Source: an uncultured Halomonas sp.
GTDB lineage: Bacteria > Pseudomonadota > Gammaproteobacteria > Pseudomonadales > Halomonadaceae
NCBI RefSeq assembly: GCF_947490095.1
Contig: NZ_CANLFS010000013.1
Location: 1-64,000 of the forward strand
DNA length: 64,000 nucleotides
Reading direction: 5' to 3'
Shown here: positions 48,637 through 57,557 of the stretch, piece after piece
Layout: every line of letters starts with the position of its first letter
Position numbering within the stretch: position 1 is the first letter of the stretch
Position numbers and translations under genes: made by a program
Notes under the pieces: model-generated
The model's database searches: none
The model's input: the letters and a program-made list of their open reading frames with translations, nothing else
What the model was told of the DNA's origin: nothing

Positions 48637-50442
48637 TCAGGAGACCCGCTCAGCGTGCTCTACCATCAGCTGCAGATTCTCCCTTCCTCGCCAGCGATTA
48701 CGGTTGAGCTTGTAGGCACAGCGTAGCCGGTCACCCACGCCGAAGGCCGGTACCTCGCCGGGCGCCAGCGCCCGGAACCAGATGGCCCGATGGACGACCG
48801 CCCCCAGGGAGAGCTCCAGCATCAGGTGGGTGCCATCGGCCCCCACCGGACGCAGACGCTCGACGATAAATTCGCCCTGGAACAGCGGCGAGTCGAACTC
48901 GCGTCCATAAGGCCCCAGTGCCTGCAGCTCCTCCAGGGTCGCCAGGCTCAGCTGCTCGGGGGTCAGGTCCCCGTCGGTAAGGATCCTGGGATAGAGCTCG
49001 GCGTCGCCCAGCTGCTCGGCCACCGCCTCCAGAAAGGCGGCCTTGAAGGCGTCGAGCCGCTCGGCGGGCACCCCGACGCCGGCCGCACCACGGTGGCCCC
49101 CGAAGCGCGGCAGCGCCTCGGGGGCCAGCTCGAAGGTCCGCTGCAGGGCATCGCGCAGATGCAACGCCTCGACGGAACGCCCGGAGCCGGTCAGCATGCC
49201 GGGGGCGGCGGCCGGCGTCAGTACCAGTGCCGGGCGCCCATAGGCCTGCACCAGCCGGGACGCCACGATGCCCTGCACGCCCGGGTGGCCACTCTCAAGA
49301 AAGACCACGATGGCCGGCGCGTCGGCGGCCAGCGCCGGCATCGCCAGCGCCTTCGCCTCCTCGGCCATATCGGCCTCGATGGCCTTGCGCGACTGGTTGT
49401 CCTGATCCAGCGTCTCCAGGTGCCGCGCCGCCGTGGCGTCATCCGTCGCCAGCATGTAGTGAAGCGCGGCATAGGGGTCGTCGAGGCGCGAGCGGGCATT
49501 GATCCGCGGCCCCATCTGGAAGCCCAGGGTCTCGGCATCGAAGGGCACGCTGTCGGCGCCCAGCCGCTGGGCCATGGCACGCCAGCAGGCCGCCTCCATG
49601 CGATTGATCAATGCCAGGCCATGGGTCACCACCGCCCGATTGGCGGGACTGCCCCCCAGGGAGACACAGTCCGCCACCGTGCCCAACGCCACATAGGAGA
49701 GCCAGGGGGAGAGCTTGGGCGTCTCCCGGGCCAGCACGCCCCACTCGACCAGCACGCCGCGGGTCAGCGACATGACCAGCCAGGCCACCATGCAGCCGGC
49801 GATGGTCGGGTCGGGATAGTCGCAGTCGTCGCGCGTCGGATTGACCACGGCATGGGCCGAGGCCGGCGGCCCCTCCACCGGCAGGGCGTGGTGGTCGCTG
49901 ACCACCACCTCGATGCCGGCGGCCTTGAGCCGGGCGATACGCGGCTCGTCGCTGCTGCCGCAGTCGGCGGTGATCACCAAGCTGGGCCGCGGCGACAGGG
50001 CCAGGGTGCGCTCCACCAGCGGCAGGCTGATGCCATAGCCATCAAAGATGCGATGGCCGATCAGGCTGTGCAGCCTCGCCTCCGGCACGCCAAACAGCTC
50101 ATGCAGGGTGCGCCGGATCACCACATGGGAGGTGATGCCGTCGACGTCATAGTCGGTCAGGATGCCGATATGCTCGCCGTCGACCACCGCCTGGGCGATG
50201 CGTTCGGCGGCACGACGGCCGTCGGCCAGCTTCTCGGGGTGAGCCAGATGGCGCAGGCTGGGCGAGACCAGCGGGTCGAGATCGCCCGGGTAGCCCGCCA
50301 GGCGCCCGGCCAGCACCCGGGCCTGCAGTTCGCTGAGGCCCTCGCGCTGGGCGCGGGCATAGAGGGCGGCATCCCGGGGCCGCGGCAGGATCCGCGGCCT
50401 CAGGCGCTCGCTCAGATCAACGGGGTCGCGTGTGGCGTCCAA
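48637..50442 (-). CDS. recJ: Single-stranded-DNA-specific exonuclease RecJ
   Basis: 601 residues (E. coli 577). It is a 5'-3' exonuclease of the DHH family used in recombination and mismatch repair. Motif I is ILTDYDVDGITS, the motif II region VITADCGSSDEP, motif III VVVSDHHALPVEG, and the DHHA1 domain shows GFQMGPRINARSRLDDP and RFGGHRGAAGVGV. The OB-fold domain completes the C-terminus. All DHH acids are present. It lies on the thrC strand, with dispersed-repeat copy C between thrC and recJ. Confidence 0.94.
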   Translation of the reverse strand: MDATRDPVDLSERLRPRILPRPRDAALYARAQREGLSELQARVLAGRLAGYPGDLDPLVSPSLRHLAHPEKLADGRRAAERIAQAVVDGEHIGILTDYDVDGITSHVVIRRTLHELFGVPEARLHSLIGHRIFDGYGISLPLVERTLALSPRPSLVITADCGSSDEPRIARLKAAGIEVVVSDHHALPVEGPPASAHAVVNPTRDDCDYPDPTIAGCMVAWLVMSLTRGVLVEWGVLARETPKLSPWLSYVALGTVADCVSLGGSPANRAVVTHGLALINRMEAACWRAMAQRLGADSVPFDAETLGFQMGPRINARSRLDDPYAALHYMLATDDATAARHLETLDQDNQSRKAIEADMAEEAKALAMPALAADAPAIVVFLESGHPGVQGIVASRLVQAYGRPALVLTPAAAPGMLTGSGRSVEALHLRDALQRTFELAPEALPRFGGHRGAAGVGVPAERLDAFKAAFLEAVAEQLGDAELYPRILTDGDLTPEQLSLATLEELQALGPYGREFDSPLFQGEFIVERLRPVGADGTHLMLELSLGAVVHRAIWFRALAPGEVPAFGVGDRLRCAYKLNRNRWRGRENLQLMVEHAERVS

Positions 50443-50490
50443 GCCTAGCTCCTCTGGTTCAAGTCTGTGACTGTAGGCCGCTGACCCAGC

Positions 50491-50606
50491 GAGGGGCGCC
50501 GGGGATAGGCCGAAGAGGGGGTCCTATGCCAGGGATGGCATCGGTAGCGCCCAGGGAGGGGTTCACAGCGCCCCCTCGCAGGCCTGTCGCCGGATCAGCC
50601 CCGAGC
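50491..50606. repeat. Dispersed intergenic repeat, copy C (full form)
   Basis: 116 bases, beginning GAGGGGCGCCGGGGATAGGC and ending GTCGCCGGATCAGCCCCGAGC less one base. It contains an internal inverted ATGCC/GGCAT (50526-50541). Both ends recur at 17530-17586 and the left end at 21587-21609. It fills the thrC-recJ gap. Confidence 0.8.
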
Positions 50607-50642
50607 GGCATACAAACTCGAGGCTGACAGCCACTGGTGACC

Positions 50643-52034
50643 TCAGCGGCGGTTGTCGGCCACGAACTGCTGCACGGCGGAAAGTTCCGCCGGCAACACC
50701 GTATAGCGCTCTTCCCGCTCCAGCAGATCATCCATATGCGGCGGCAGCGGCACGCCCGGGAAGCCGGCCTTGACCACCGCCTCGGCGAACTTGGCCGGAT
50801 GAGCGGTGGCCAGGGTGATCATCGGCACCGTCGCGTCGCCCCGTTCGCGCTCGGCGGCGCGATAGCCCGTGGCGGTGTGCGGGTCGAGGATCTCCTGGGT
50901 GCGATGATGCGCCTCGCGGATCACCTCCAGGATGGTGCTGTCGTCGACGCTGTGACTGGCGAAGCGCTCCCGAAGGCGCGAGAGCGGCGCCTCGGCCAGG
51001 GCCGAGGGCTCGGCCTGGAAACGCTCGAGCAGCGCATCCACGGCCTTGCCATCGCGGTCATAGGCTTCAAACAGCAGACGCTCGAAGTTCGAGGAGACCA
51101 CGATATCCATGGACGGCGCCAGGGTCGCGACCAGCTCCTGCTTGGAGAAGTCGTTGTCGGCCAGGGTGCGGTGCAGGATGTCGTTGGCGTTGGTGGCGAT
51201 CACGAAACGCTCCACCGGCAGGCCCATGCGATAGGCCATATAGCCGGCGAAGACATTGCCGAAGTTGGCCGACGGCACACAGAAGCTGACCTTGCGCCGG
51301 GGCGCGCCCAGCGCCACGGCAGATGCCACGTAATAGACGATCTGGGCCATGATGCGCGCCCAGTTGATGGAGTTCACCGCCACCAGCCGAGTGCCGTTCA
51401 AGAAGGACTGATCGGCGAAGCTCGCCTTGACCATCGCCTGGGCGTCGTCGAAGTTGCCCTCGATGGCGACGTTGAAGACGTTGTCGGCCAGCACCGTGGT
51501 CATCTGGCGGCGCTGCACCTCCGAGACCCGGTTGTGGGGATGAAGGATGAAGATATCGAGGTTGTCGCAGTGGCGGCAGCCCTCGATGGCGGCGGAACCG
51601 GTATCGCCGGAGGTCGCCCCCATGATCACCGCCCGTTCGCCACGCTTCTTCAGGAAGTGGTCGAGGATGCGACCCAACAGCTGCAGGGCGACATCCTTGA
51701 AGGCCAGGGTCGGGCCGTGGAACAGCTCGAGCAGGAAGTGATTGGCATCGAGCTGGTTGAGCGGCACCACCGCGTCATGGCTGAAGGTGGCATACGCCTC
51801 CCTGACGATCTCACGGAACGTCGCGTCGTCGATCTCGCCGTTGACGAAGGGCTTCATCACCCGGAAGGCGATCTCGGCATAGGAGAGCCCGGCCATGGCC
51901 GCCAGCTCCTCATGCGACAGCTCAGGCACACTTTCAGGCACATAGAGGCCACCGTCGCTGGCCATGCCGGTAAGCACGACCTCCTCGAAGGAGAGCGCGG
52001 GCGCCTGCCCGCGGGTACTGATATAGCGCATCAT
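50643..52034 (-). CDS. thrC: Threonine synthase
   Basis: 463 residues. This PLP enzyme converts phosphohomoserine to threonine. The PLP lysine lies in FHGPTLAFKDVALQLLGRIL, and the phosphate loop in MGATSGDTGSAAIEG. The N-terminus MMRYISTRGQAPALSFEEVV is typical; the ATG at 52034 is preceded by AAGGAACACA, and the adjacent ATG at 52031 is an equal alternative. It lies 31 bases after hom, forming the threonine operon with it. Confidence 0.95.
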   Translation of the reverse strand: MMRYISTRGQAPALSFEEVVLTGMASDGGLYVPESVPELSHEELAAMAGLSYAEIAFRVMKPFVNGEIDDATFREIVREAYATFSHDAVVPLNQLDANHFLLELFHGPTLAFKDVALQLLGRILDHFLKKRGERAVIMGATSGDTGSAAIEGCRHCDNLDIFILHPHNRVSEVQRRQMTTVLADNVFNVAIEGNFDDAQAMVKASFADQSFLNGTRLVAVNSINWARIMAQIVYYVASAVALGAPRRKVSFCVPSANFGNVFAGYMAYRMGLPVERFVIATNANDILHRTLADNDFSKQELVATLAPSMDIVVSSNFERLLFEAYDRDGKAVDALLERFQAEPSALAEAPLSRLRERFASHSVDDSTILEVIREAHHRTQEILDPHTATGYRAAERERGDATVPMITLATAHPAKFAEAVVKAGFPGVPLPPHMDDLLEREERYTVLPAELSAVQQFVADNRR

Positions 52035-52065
52035 TGTGTTCCTTTGCTCGGGCACAGCCCGGTCA

Positions 52066-53385
52066 TTACTCCTCGTCCAGCGACTCGACGCGAATCCGGG
52101 TCACCGGGCCGGCAACATCGGCCATCGCCTCGATCTGGCGGATCGCCTCATTCATGTTCTTCTCGAGGGTGCGGTGGGTCAGCAGGATGATCGGCACCAG
52201 CTCGCCTTCGGTGGCCTCCTTCTGGATCAGCGCCTCGATGGACATGCCCTGCTCGGAGAGGATGGTCGCCACCCGCGCCAGCACCCCGGGGCGGTCCACC
52301 GCCAGCAGGCGCAGATAGTAGGCCGTGGTGATCTCCTCCATGGGCATGATCGGCAGCTGACTGACGTCCTCGCTGATGCCGCTGAAGGCCAGATAGGGCA
52401 CCCGATAGTGATGCTCGGTGCTGATATCGCGGGCCACGTCGAGCAGGTCGGCCACCACGGCGGAGGCGGTGGGCTCGGCCCCGGCGCCGGCGCCGTAGTA
52501 GAGGGTCGGCCCCACGGCATCGCCCATCACGGCGATGGCGTTCTTGACGCCGTGCACGTTGGCCAGCAGGCGCTCCTTGGGAATCAGGGTGGGGTGCACG
52601 CGCAGCTCCAGCCCCATTTCGGTGCGCTTGGAGATCCCCAGGTGCTTGATCACGTAGCCCAGGTTATCGGCCTGCTCAACGTCCTCGGCGGTCACCCGCG
52701 AGATCCCCTCGGTGTAGGCCTTCTCGAACTGCAGCGGCACCCCGTAGGCGATGGAGGCGAGGATGGTCAGCTTATGGGCGGCATCGATGCCTTCCACATC
52801 GAAGGTCGGGTCGGATTCTGCGTAACCCAACGCCTGGGCCTCGGCGAGCACGTCATCGAAGGCCCGGCCTTCGTCGCGCATATGCGTCAGGATGAAGTTG
52901 CCGGTGCCGTTGATGATGCCCGCCACCCACTCGATGCGGTTGGCGCCCAGCCCTTCGCGAAGCGACTTGATCACCGGAATGCCACCGGCCACCGCGGCCT
53001 CGAAGGCCACGATCACGCCCTTCTCGTGGGCGGCCTCGAAGATCTCGTTGCCGTGTACCGCGATCAACGCCTTGTTGGCGGTGACCACATGCTTGCCGTT
53101 GTCGATGGCGGCCAGCACCAGCTCACGCGCGATATCGTAGCCACCGATCAACTCGACCACCACATCGACGTCGGGGTTGCTGGCCACCTCGAAGATATCC
53201 GCCGTCGTATTGATACCGGTGAGGTCACACTCGGGGTTGGGGGTGCGATAGGCGACCTGCTCGATGGCAATCGGTCGCCCGGCCCGCCGGGCAATGTCGT
53301 CGGCATTGCGCACCAGCACGTTGAAAGTTCCGCCACCGACGGTCCCCAGCCCACAGATTCCTACTCTCACCGGTTTCAATGTCAT
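52066..53385 (-). CDS. hom: Homoserine dehydrogenase
   Basis: 439 residues; monofunctional, as in Pseudomonas, not fused to aspartokinase. The NAD(P) fold is GICGLGTVGGGTFNVL, the catalytic region GANRIEWVAGIINGTGNFIL, with EGIDAAHKLTILASIAYGVP. The C-terminal ACT domain (about residues 350-430, YLRLLAVDRPGVLARVATIL) is expected to sense threonine. It reduces aspartate semialdehyde to homoserine. It stands between dsbC and thrC. Confidence 0.95.
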   Translation of the reverse strand: MTLKPVRVGICGLGTVGGGTFNVLVRNADDIARRAGRPIAIEQVAYRTPNPECDLTGINTTADIFEVASNPDVDVVVELIGGYDIARELVLAAIDNGKHVVTANKALIAVHGNEIFEAAHEKGVIVAFEAAVAGGIPVIKSLREGLGANRIEWVAGIINGTGNFILTHMRDEGRAFDDVLAEAQALGYAESDPTFDVEGIDAAHKLTILASIAYGVPLQFEKAYTEGISRVTAEDVEQADNLGYVIKHLGISKRTEMGLELRVHPTLIPKERLLANVHGVKNAIAVMGDAVGPTLYYGAGAGAEPTASAVVADLLDVARDISTEHHYRVPYLAFSGISEDVSQLPIMPMEEITTAYYLRLLAVDRPGVLARVATILSEQGMSIEALIQKEATEGELVPIILLTHRTLEKNMNEAIRQIEAMADVAGPVTRIRVESLDEE

Positions 53386-53457
53386 GCTCCTGCTCGCGTG
53401 TCCGCGTTCGTTGTATAGCGTGTCGTGTCCAGGCGTGCGCAGCCGAGGGCCCAGGCC

Positions 53458-54207
53458 TTACTCCTCGAGCCCCAGCATGGCGGCCAGGCGCTCGGCGGGC
53501 ACATAGCCCGGCACCAGGCGGCCGTCGGGCAGCACAATGGCCGGCGTCCCCTGGACGCCAAGTTCCAGCCCCAGATGATACTGCGACTCGACCGGATTGT
53601 CGCAGTCTGCCGAGGCCGAAAGCGAATCACCGCGCTTGGCGGCACTCATCGCCTCGGCGGGGTTATCGGCACACCACACCTGCTGCAGGGTTCGAGCCCC
53701 CTGGCCGCTCATGCCACCGCGCGGGAAGGCCAGGTAGTGAACATCGATGCCCAGCTCGTTGAGCCGCGGCACCTCCTCGTGAAGCTGCCGGCAGTACGGG
53801 CAGGTGGTATCGGTAAATACCAGCACCTCGGCACGACTCTCGGGGCCGCGGAAGATGACCCGCTCCGACTCCGGCACCCGGTCCAGGCGCTCGGCACGCT
53901 CGGCGTTGAAACTCTGCTCGGACAGATTGACCAGGCCCTGCTCGCCGTTGCGATACAGGTCACCGACCAGAAAGTGCTCCCCCGTGGCGTCGCTGTAGAA
54001 GCGCTCGCCGGTTTCCAGGCGCACCTCGAAGAGCCCCTCCATGGGTGCCGCGCTCACGCTGCTGACCGGCATCGCCTGGCCACTGACCGCGAGACGCTCG
54101 GCGAGGCGCTCGGCCCCGTCCTGCTGGGCAACCGCGGGCGCCGACAGCAGGGCCACCAGCGGCACGGCGGACAGGCCGAGAAGAAGGGTCCGGGAAAGGG
54201 TCATCAT
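53458..54207 (-). CDS. dsbC: Periplasmic disulfide isomerase DsbC/G-like
   Basis: 249 residues with a signal peptide (MMTLSRTLLLGLSAVPLVAL then LSAPAVA). An N-terminal dimerisation domain (GLFEVRLETGERFYSDATGE, HFLVGDLYR) precedes a thioredoxin fold with the active site TDTTCPYCRQLH and the cis-Pro segment VQGTPAIVLPDGR. A second Cys pair is present (WCADN ... ADCDN). It reshuffles incorrect disulfides in the periplasm. It lies three bases after xerD. Confidence 0.94.
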   Translation of the reverse strand: MMTLSRTLLLGLSAVPLVALLSAPAVAQQDGAERLAERLAVSGQAMPVSSVSAAPMEGLFEVRLETGERFYSDATGEHFLVGDLYRNGEQGLVNLSEQSFNAERAERLDRVPESERVIFRGPESRAEVLVFTDTTCPYCRQLHEEVPRLNELGIDVHYLAFPRGGMSGQGARTLQQVWCADNPAEAMSAAKRGDSLSASADCDNPVESQYHLGLELGVQGTPAIVLPDGRLVPGYVPAERLAAMLGLEE

Positions 54208-54210
54208 GGT

Positions 54211-55107
54211 TCATCCTCGTGGGTGATGGTCGGCATGCAGACGCTCCAGACGCGCCTGGGCCACATGGGTATAGATCTGGGTCGTGGAGAGGTCACTGTG
54301 CCCCAGCAGCAACTGTACGACACGCAGATTGGCACCATGATTCAACAAATGGGTGGCGAAAGCGTGACGCAGGGTGTGCGGCGACAGCGACCGGTCGATA
54401 CCGGCCACCCGGGCATGATGCTTGATCCGGTACCAGAATGCCTGCCGCGTCAGCGGGCGATCCCCCCGCCCGGGGAAGAGTGTCGGCCGGGAGGCATCGG
54501 TCATCAGTGCCCGGCGGACGGTGTGCAGATAGCGCGAGACCCAGTGAACGGCCTCCTCGCCCATTGGCACCAGGCGGTCCTTGTCGCCCTTGCCCCGCAC
54601 CCTGACCACCCCCTGGCGCAGGTTCACGGCATCGGTCGTCAGCCCCACCAGCTCCGAGACGCGCAGCCCCGTGCCGTAGAGCACCTCCAGCATGGTGCGG
54701 TCGCGCAGGCCCAGGTCCGTCGTGATATCCGGCGCGGCGATTAGCCGTTCCACCTCGGCCTCATCCAGGGTCTCGGGCAAGCCGGGCCGCACCCTCGGCA
54801 GCTTGACCTCGGCCAGCGGGTCACGCTCGATGCGCCCCGTCTCCAGGGCCCAGCGATAGAAGCGCCTCAGGCTGGAGAGCAGCCGTGCATTGCTGCGCAG
54901 CCGATACCCCTCCTCGCGGCGCTTGTCGAGCCAGGCAGGCAGGCTCGTGGGCCCCGGCTCGACCAGCGTCTCGCCGAGCCCGGCGAGGTGTGCCGCCCAG
55001 GCCGTCAGGTCACGGCGATAGGCGGCCAGGGTGTGGTCGCTCACCCCTTGCTCGAGCCACAGGGCGTCGAGGAAGGCGTCGATGGTGGTCGCGTCGGACG
55101 CGCTCAT
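54211..55107 (-). CDS. xerD: Tyrosine recombinase XerD
   Basis: 298 residues. With XerC it resolves chromosome dimers at dif under FtsK control. The SAM-like N-terminal domain (FLDALWLEQGVSDHTLAAYR) is followed by the catalytic domain: Arg in GTGLRVSELVGL, Lys in VRGKGDKDRLVPMG, His-x-x-Arg in LSPHTLRHAFATH, His in LLGHSDLSTTQ and the nucleophile Tyr in IYTHV. All catalytic residues are present. The start at 55107 precedes the domain closely. Confidence 0.95.
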   Translation of the reverse strand: MSASDATTIDAFLDALWLEQGVSDHTLAAYRRDLTAWAAHLAGLGETLVEPGPTSLPAWLDKRREEGYRLRSNARLLSSLRRFYRWALETGRIERDPLAEVKLPRVRPGLPETLDEAEVERLIAAPDITTDLGLRDRTMLEVLYGTGLRVSELVGLTTDAVNLRQGVVRVRGKGDKDRLVPMGEEAVHWVSRYLHTVRRALMTDASRPTLFPGRGDRPLTRQAFWYRIKHHARVAGIDRSLSPHTLRHAFATHLLNHGANLRVVQLLLGHSDLSTTQIYTHVAQARLERLHADHHPRG

Positions 55108-55178
55108 GTCGGACTCCGGCTAGCCTGCCTCGGCAAGGAAAAGCCCCGCCCCGCGCGAGCGGTGACGGGGCTTCTGGG

Positions 55179-55205
55179 TCGAGCCGGGGCTTGGCCCCGG
55201 CTCGA
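55179..55205 (-). terminator. Terminator of the rpsP-rimM-trmD-rplS operon
   Basis: A perfect 12-base stem (TCGAGCCGGGGC at 55179-55190 with its complement at 55194-55205) and a three-base loop follow the rplS stop. A second, imperfect hairpin (AGCCCCG/CGGGGCT, about 55142-55173) lies just beyond. Confidence 0.75.
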
Positions 55206-55223
55206 GGGCGCTGAGGCGTGGCC

Positions 55224-55580
55224 TCAGGCCAGCTTTTCCTTGATGCGCGCCGACTTGCCGCTGCGCTCACGGAGGTAGTAGAGCTTGGCCTGACGCACGT
55301 CACCACGACGCTTGACGCTGATGGAATCGACCAGCGGGCTGTAGGTCTGGAAGGTACGCTCGACGCCCACACCGTGGGAGATCTTGCGCACGGTGAAGGC
55401 GGAGTTCAGGCCGCGATTACGCTTGCCGATCACCACGCCTTCGAAGGCCTGGAGACGCTCACGGGTGCCTTCCTTGACCTTGACCTGCACGATGACGGTA
55501 TCACCGGGGGCAAAGGTCGGGATCTCCTTGCTCATCTGCTCGGCTTCGAGCGCCTGGATCACCTTGTTCTTGCTGCTCAT
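55224..55580 (-). CDS. rplS: 50S ribosomal protein L19
   Basis: 118 residues: [20 protein letters not shown] to [10 protein letters not shown], with [40 protein letters not shown] and [20 protein letters not shown]. The start at 55580 is the standard L19 start; upstream codons are not conserved. It is the last gene of the rpsP operon. Confidence 0.96.
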   Translation of the reverse strand: MSSKNKVIQALEAEQMSKEIPTFAPGDTVIVQVKVKEGTRERLQAFEGVVIGKRNRGLNSAFTVRKISHGVGVERTFQTYSPLVDSISVKRRGDVRQAKLYYLRERSGKSARIKEKLA

Positions 55581-55733
55581 GACAATGACTCCTGGATAAC
55601 GTTGACTCATCGATCGCTTGGGGTGCCGATGAATCGTGACCCCGGCGCTCGAGCTGACTCGAGGGCTCGGGAGATAATGGGTGACGCGGGGCAGTGAGCG
55701 ATCAGGCTCAGGGTCCCGCACCTCCGCCCTGCC

Positions 55734-56495
55734 CTATCTGGCGGGCAGTGCGTGCTCCTCGAGGAACTCCTTCAACAGCTTGTGCTGCTCCTTGCTCAAC
55801 TCCCTGCCTTCCAGCAGGTCGGGGCGTCGCTGCCAGGTACGCCCCAGGGACTGCTTCAACCGCCAGCGCCGGATAGCACCATGGTTACCGCTCAGCAGCA
55901 CCTCCGGCACCTGTCGCCCGTCGATTTCCTCCGGGCGAGTATAGTGCGGGCAATCCAGCAGCCCATCATTGAAGGAGTCCTCGACCGCGGAATCCTGATG
56001 GCCCAGCACCCCGGGCACCAGCCTTGCCGCGGCGTCGATCAGCACCATCGCGGGCAGCTCGCCACCGCTCAACACGTAGTCGCCGATCGACCATTCCTCA
56101 TCGATGTCGCCCTCTACCACGCGCTCATCGATGCCTTCATAGCGCCCTGCCACCACCACCAGCGGCGGTCCGGCGGCCAGCTCCTGCACGCCGGCCTGGT
56201 CGAGCCGCCGCCCCTGGGGCGACAGATAGACCACCTTCGGGCGCTGCCCGGTGGCCTGCTCGGCCCTGGCCCTGGCGGCATGAATCGCCGCCCGCAGGGT
56301 ATCGACCTTCATCAGCATCCCCGGCCCACCGCCATAGGGGCGGTCGTCCACGGTGCGATGCCTGTCGGTGGCGAAGTCGCGCGGGTTCCAGATCTCCAGC
56401 GCGATGCGCCCCTTGTCGACGGCCCTTCCGGTAACCCCGTGGCGAGTGATCGCCTCGAACATCTCCGGAAACAGCGAGACGACCCCGATCCACAT
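55734..56495 (-). CDS. trmD: tRNA (guanine-37-N1) methyltransferase
   Basis: 253 residues of the SPOUT trefoil-knot family. It forms m1G37 and so prevents +1 frameshifting. [20 protein letters not shown] opens the protein; [24 protein letters not shown] and the knot [20 protein letters not shown] are present. The start at 56495 follows GGAGGGTCGAC; the frame opens 19 codons earlier at 56552, inside rimM, and is less likely. It is third in the rpsP-rimM-trmD-rplS operon. Confidence 0.95.
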   Translation of the reverse strand: MWIGVVSLFPEMFEAITRHGVTGRAVDKGRIALEIWNPRDFATDRHRTVDDRPYGGGPGMLMKVDTLRAAIHAARARAEQATGQRPKVVYLSPQGRRLDQAGVQELAAGPPLVVVAGRYEGIDERVVEGDIDEEWSIGDYVLSGGELPAMVLIDAAARLVPGVLGHQDSAVEDSFNDGLLDCPHYTRPEEIDGRQVPEVLLSGNHGAIRRWRLKQSLGRTWQRRPDLLEGRELSKEQHKLLKEFLEEHALPAR

Positions 56496-56548
56496 GTCGA
56501 CCCTCCGTTCGGTGGGCGTCGAATCGGTCATCATCGAACCGGGCTCCG

Positions 56549-57100
56549 TCAAAACTCGGGGTCCCAGTCGACGCGCATCACTCCCGCGTCACAGTCCACC
56601 TCGAGGATCACCTCCTCGGGTAGAAACGGCAATAACCGCTCGCGGGCATCGATGGCGTCCGCCTCGAGGTCTCCCTTCACGACCATGACGTCATTGGCGC
56701 CGGTCTCGAAGAGATGGTCGACACGCCCCAGCACGCTGCCATCACGGGTCACGACCCGCAGGCCTTCCAGTTCGTGCCAGTAGAAATCATCACCGCCGAG
56801 TTCGGGCAGCTCGGCCTTGGGCAGCACGATCTCGGCGCCGGCCAGCGCTTCCGCGGCCTCGCGAGAGTCGCACCCCTCGAGCCGGGCCACCAGGCCCTTG
56901 CCGTGGCGACGCCCCTGTATCAGGCGACGACGCTCAAGCGTCTTGCCGTGACGCACGACCCAGTCGGGGTAGTCGAGGACGCCCTCCATGGGGCTGGTGT
57001 ACGAGTACACCTTGAGCCAGCCCTTCACGCCATAGGGGCTGGTCAACTTTCCCAGCACCACATGATCGTCGGTGGGCTTGGCCTTTGCGGATTCGCTCAT
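56549..57100 (-). CDS. rimM: Ribosome maturation factor RimM
   Basis: 183 residues. RimM binds S19 and helps 30S head assembly. The N-terminal RimM fold ([20 protein letters not shown]) and the C-terminal PRC barrel ([40 protein letters not shown]) are complete. The start at 57100 was chosen since the longer frame covers rpsP out of phase. It lies 37 bases after rpsP. Confidence 0.94.
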   Translation of the reverse strand: MSESAKAKPTDDHVVLGKLTSPYGVKGWLKVYSYTSPMEGVLDYPDWVVRHGKTLERRRLIQGRRHGKGLVARLEGCDSREAAEALAGAEIVLPKAELPELGGDDFYWHELEGLRVVTRDGSVLGRVDHLFETGANDVMVVKGDLEADAIDARERLLPFLPEEVILEVDCDAGVMRVDWDPEF

Positions 57101-57137
57101 CGACGACCTCGGGTCCGAGACAACCATCGCATCAGGC

Positions 57138-57386
57138 TCAGGCCTGCTTGCGAGCTTCCTTGACCAGCTCGGCCACGCGGCCGGAGAGCTGGGCACCCTG
57201 GCTCTGCCAGTGGGTGATGCGGTCGAGGTCGATGCGCAGGCGCTCTTCCTGGCCACGGGCGACCGGGTTGAAGAAGCCGAGACGCTCGATGAAGCGGCCG
57301 TCACGGGCCTTACGAGAATCGGTAACGGTCAGGTGGTAGAAGGGACGCTTCTTGGCGCCACCACGAGCCAGACGAATGGTAACCAT
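57138..57386 (-). CDS. rpsP: 30S ribosomal protein S16
   Basis: 82 residues: [20 protein letters not shown] to [10 protein letters not shown], with the conserved [19 protein letters not shown]. It is the first gene of the operon. The 171-base gap upstream, to the ffh stop, should hold the operon promoter; no clear element was assigned. Confidence 0.96.
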   Translation of the reverse strand: MVTIRLARGGAKKRPFYHLTVTDSRKARDGRFIERLGFFNPVARGQEERLRIDLDRITHWQSQGAQLSGRVAELVKEARKQA

Positions 57387-57557
57387 GGCCTATTAAGTCC
57401 TTCGGTTGATTGGGATTCGGTCACGACGATGACCGCGAGACTCGCGGTCCTGTCAGTCAAGACGCAGCATTCTACGGAAAACAGTCCCGCTTGGGAACCT
57501 TTTTCGGGGTTATCGTGGGGCTATCGCGGCTAGCACCTGCTATCGGGTCCGGAACTA

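Noticed and set aside
49000..50448. Long plus-strand open frame (552 codons, 48790-50448)
   Set aside because: It is antisense to recJ, whose DHH motifs are complete; high GC explains the open frame.
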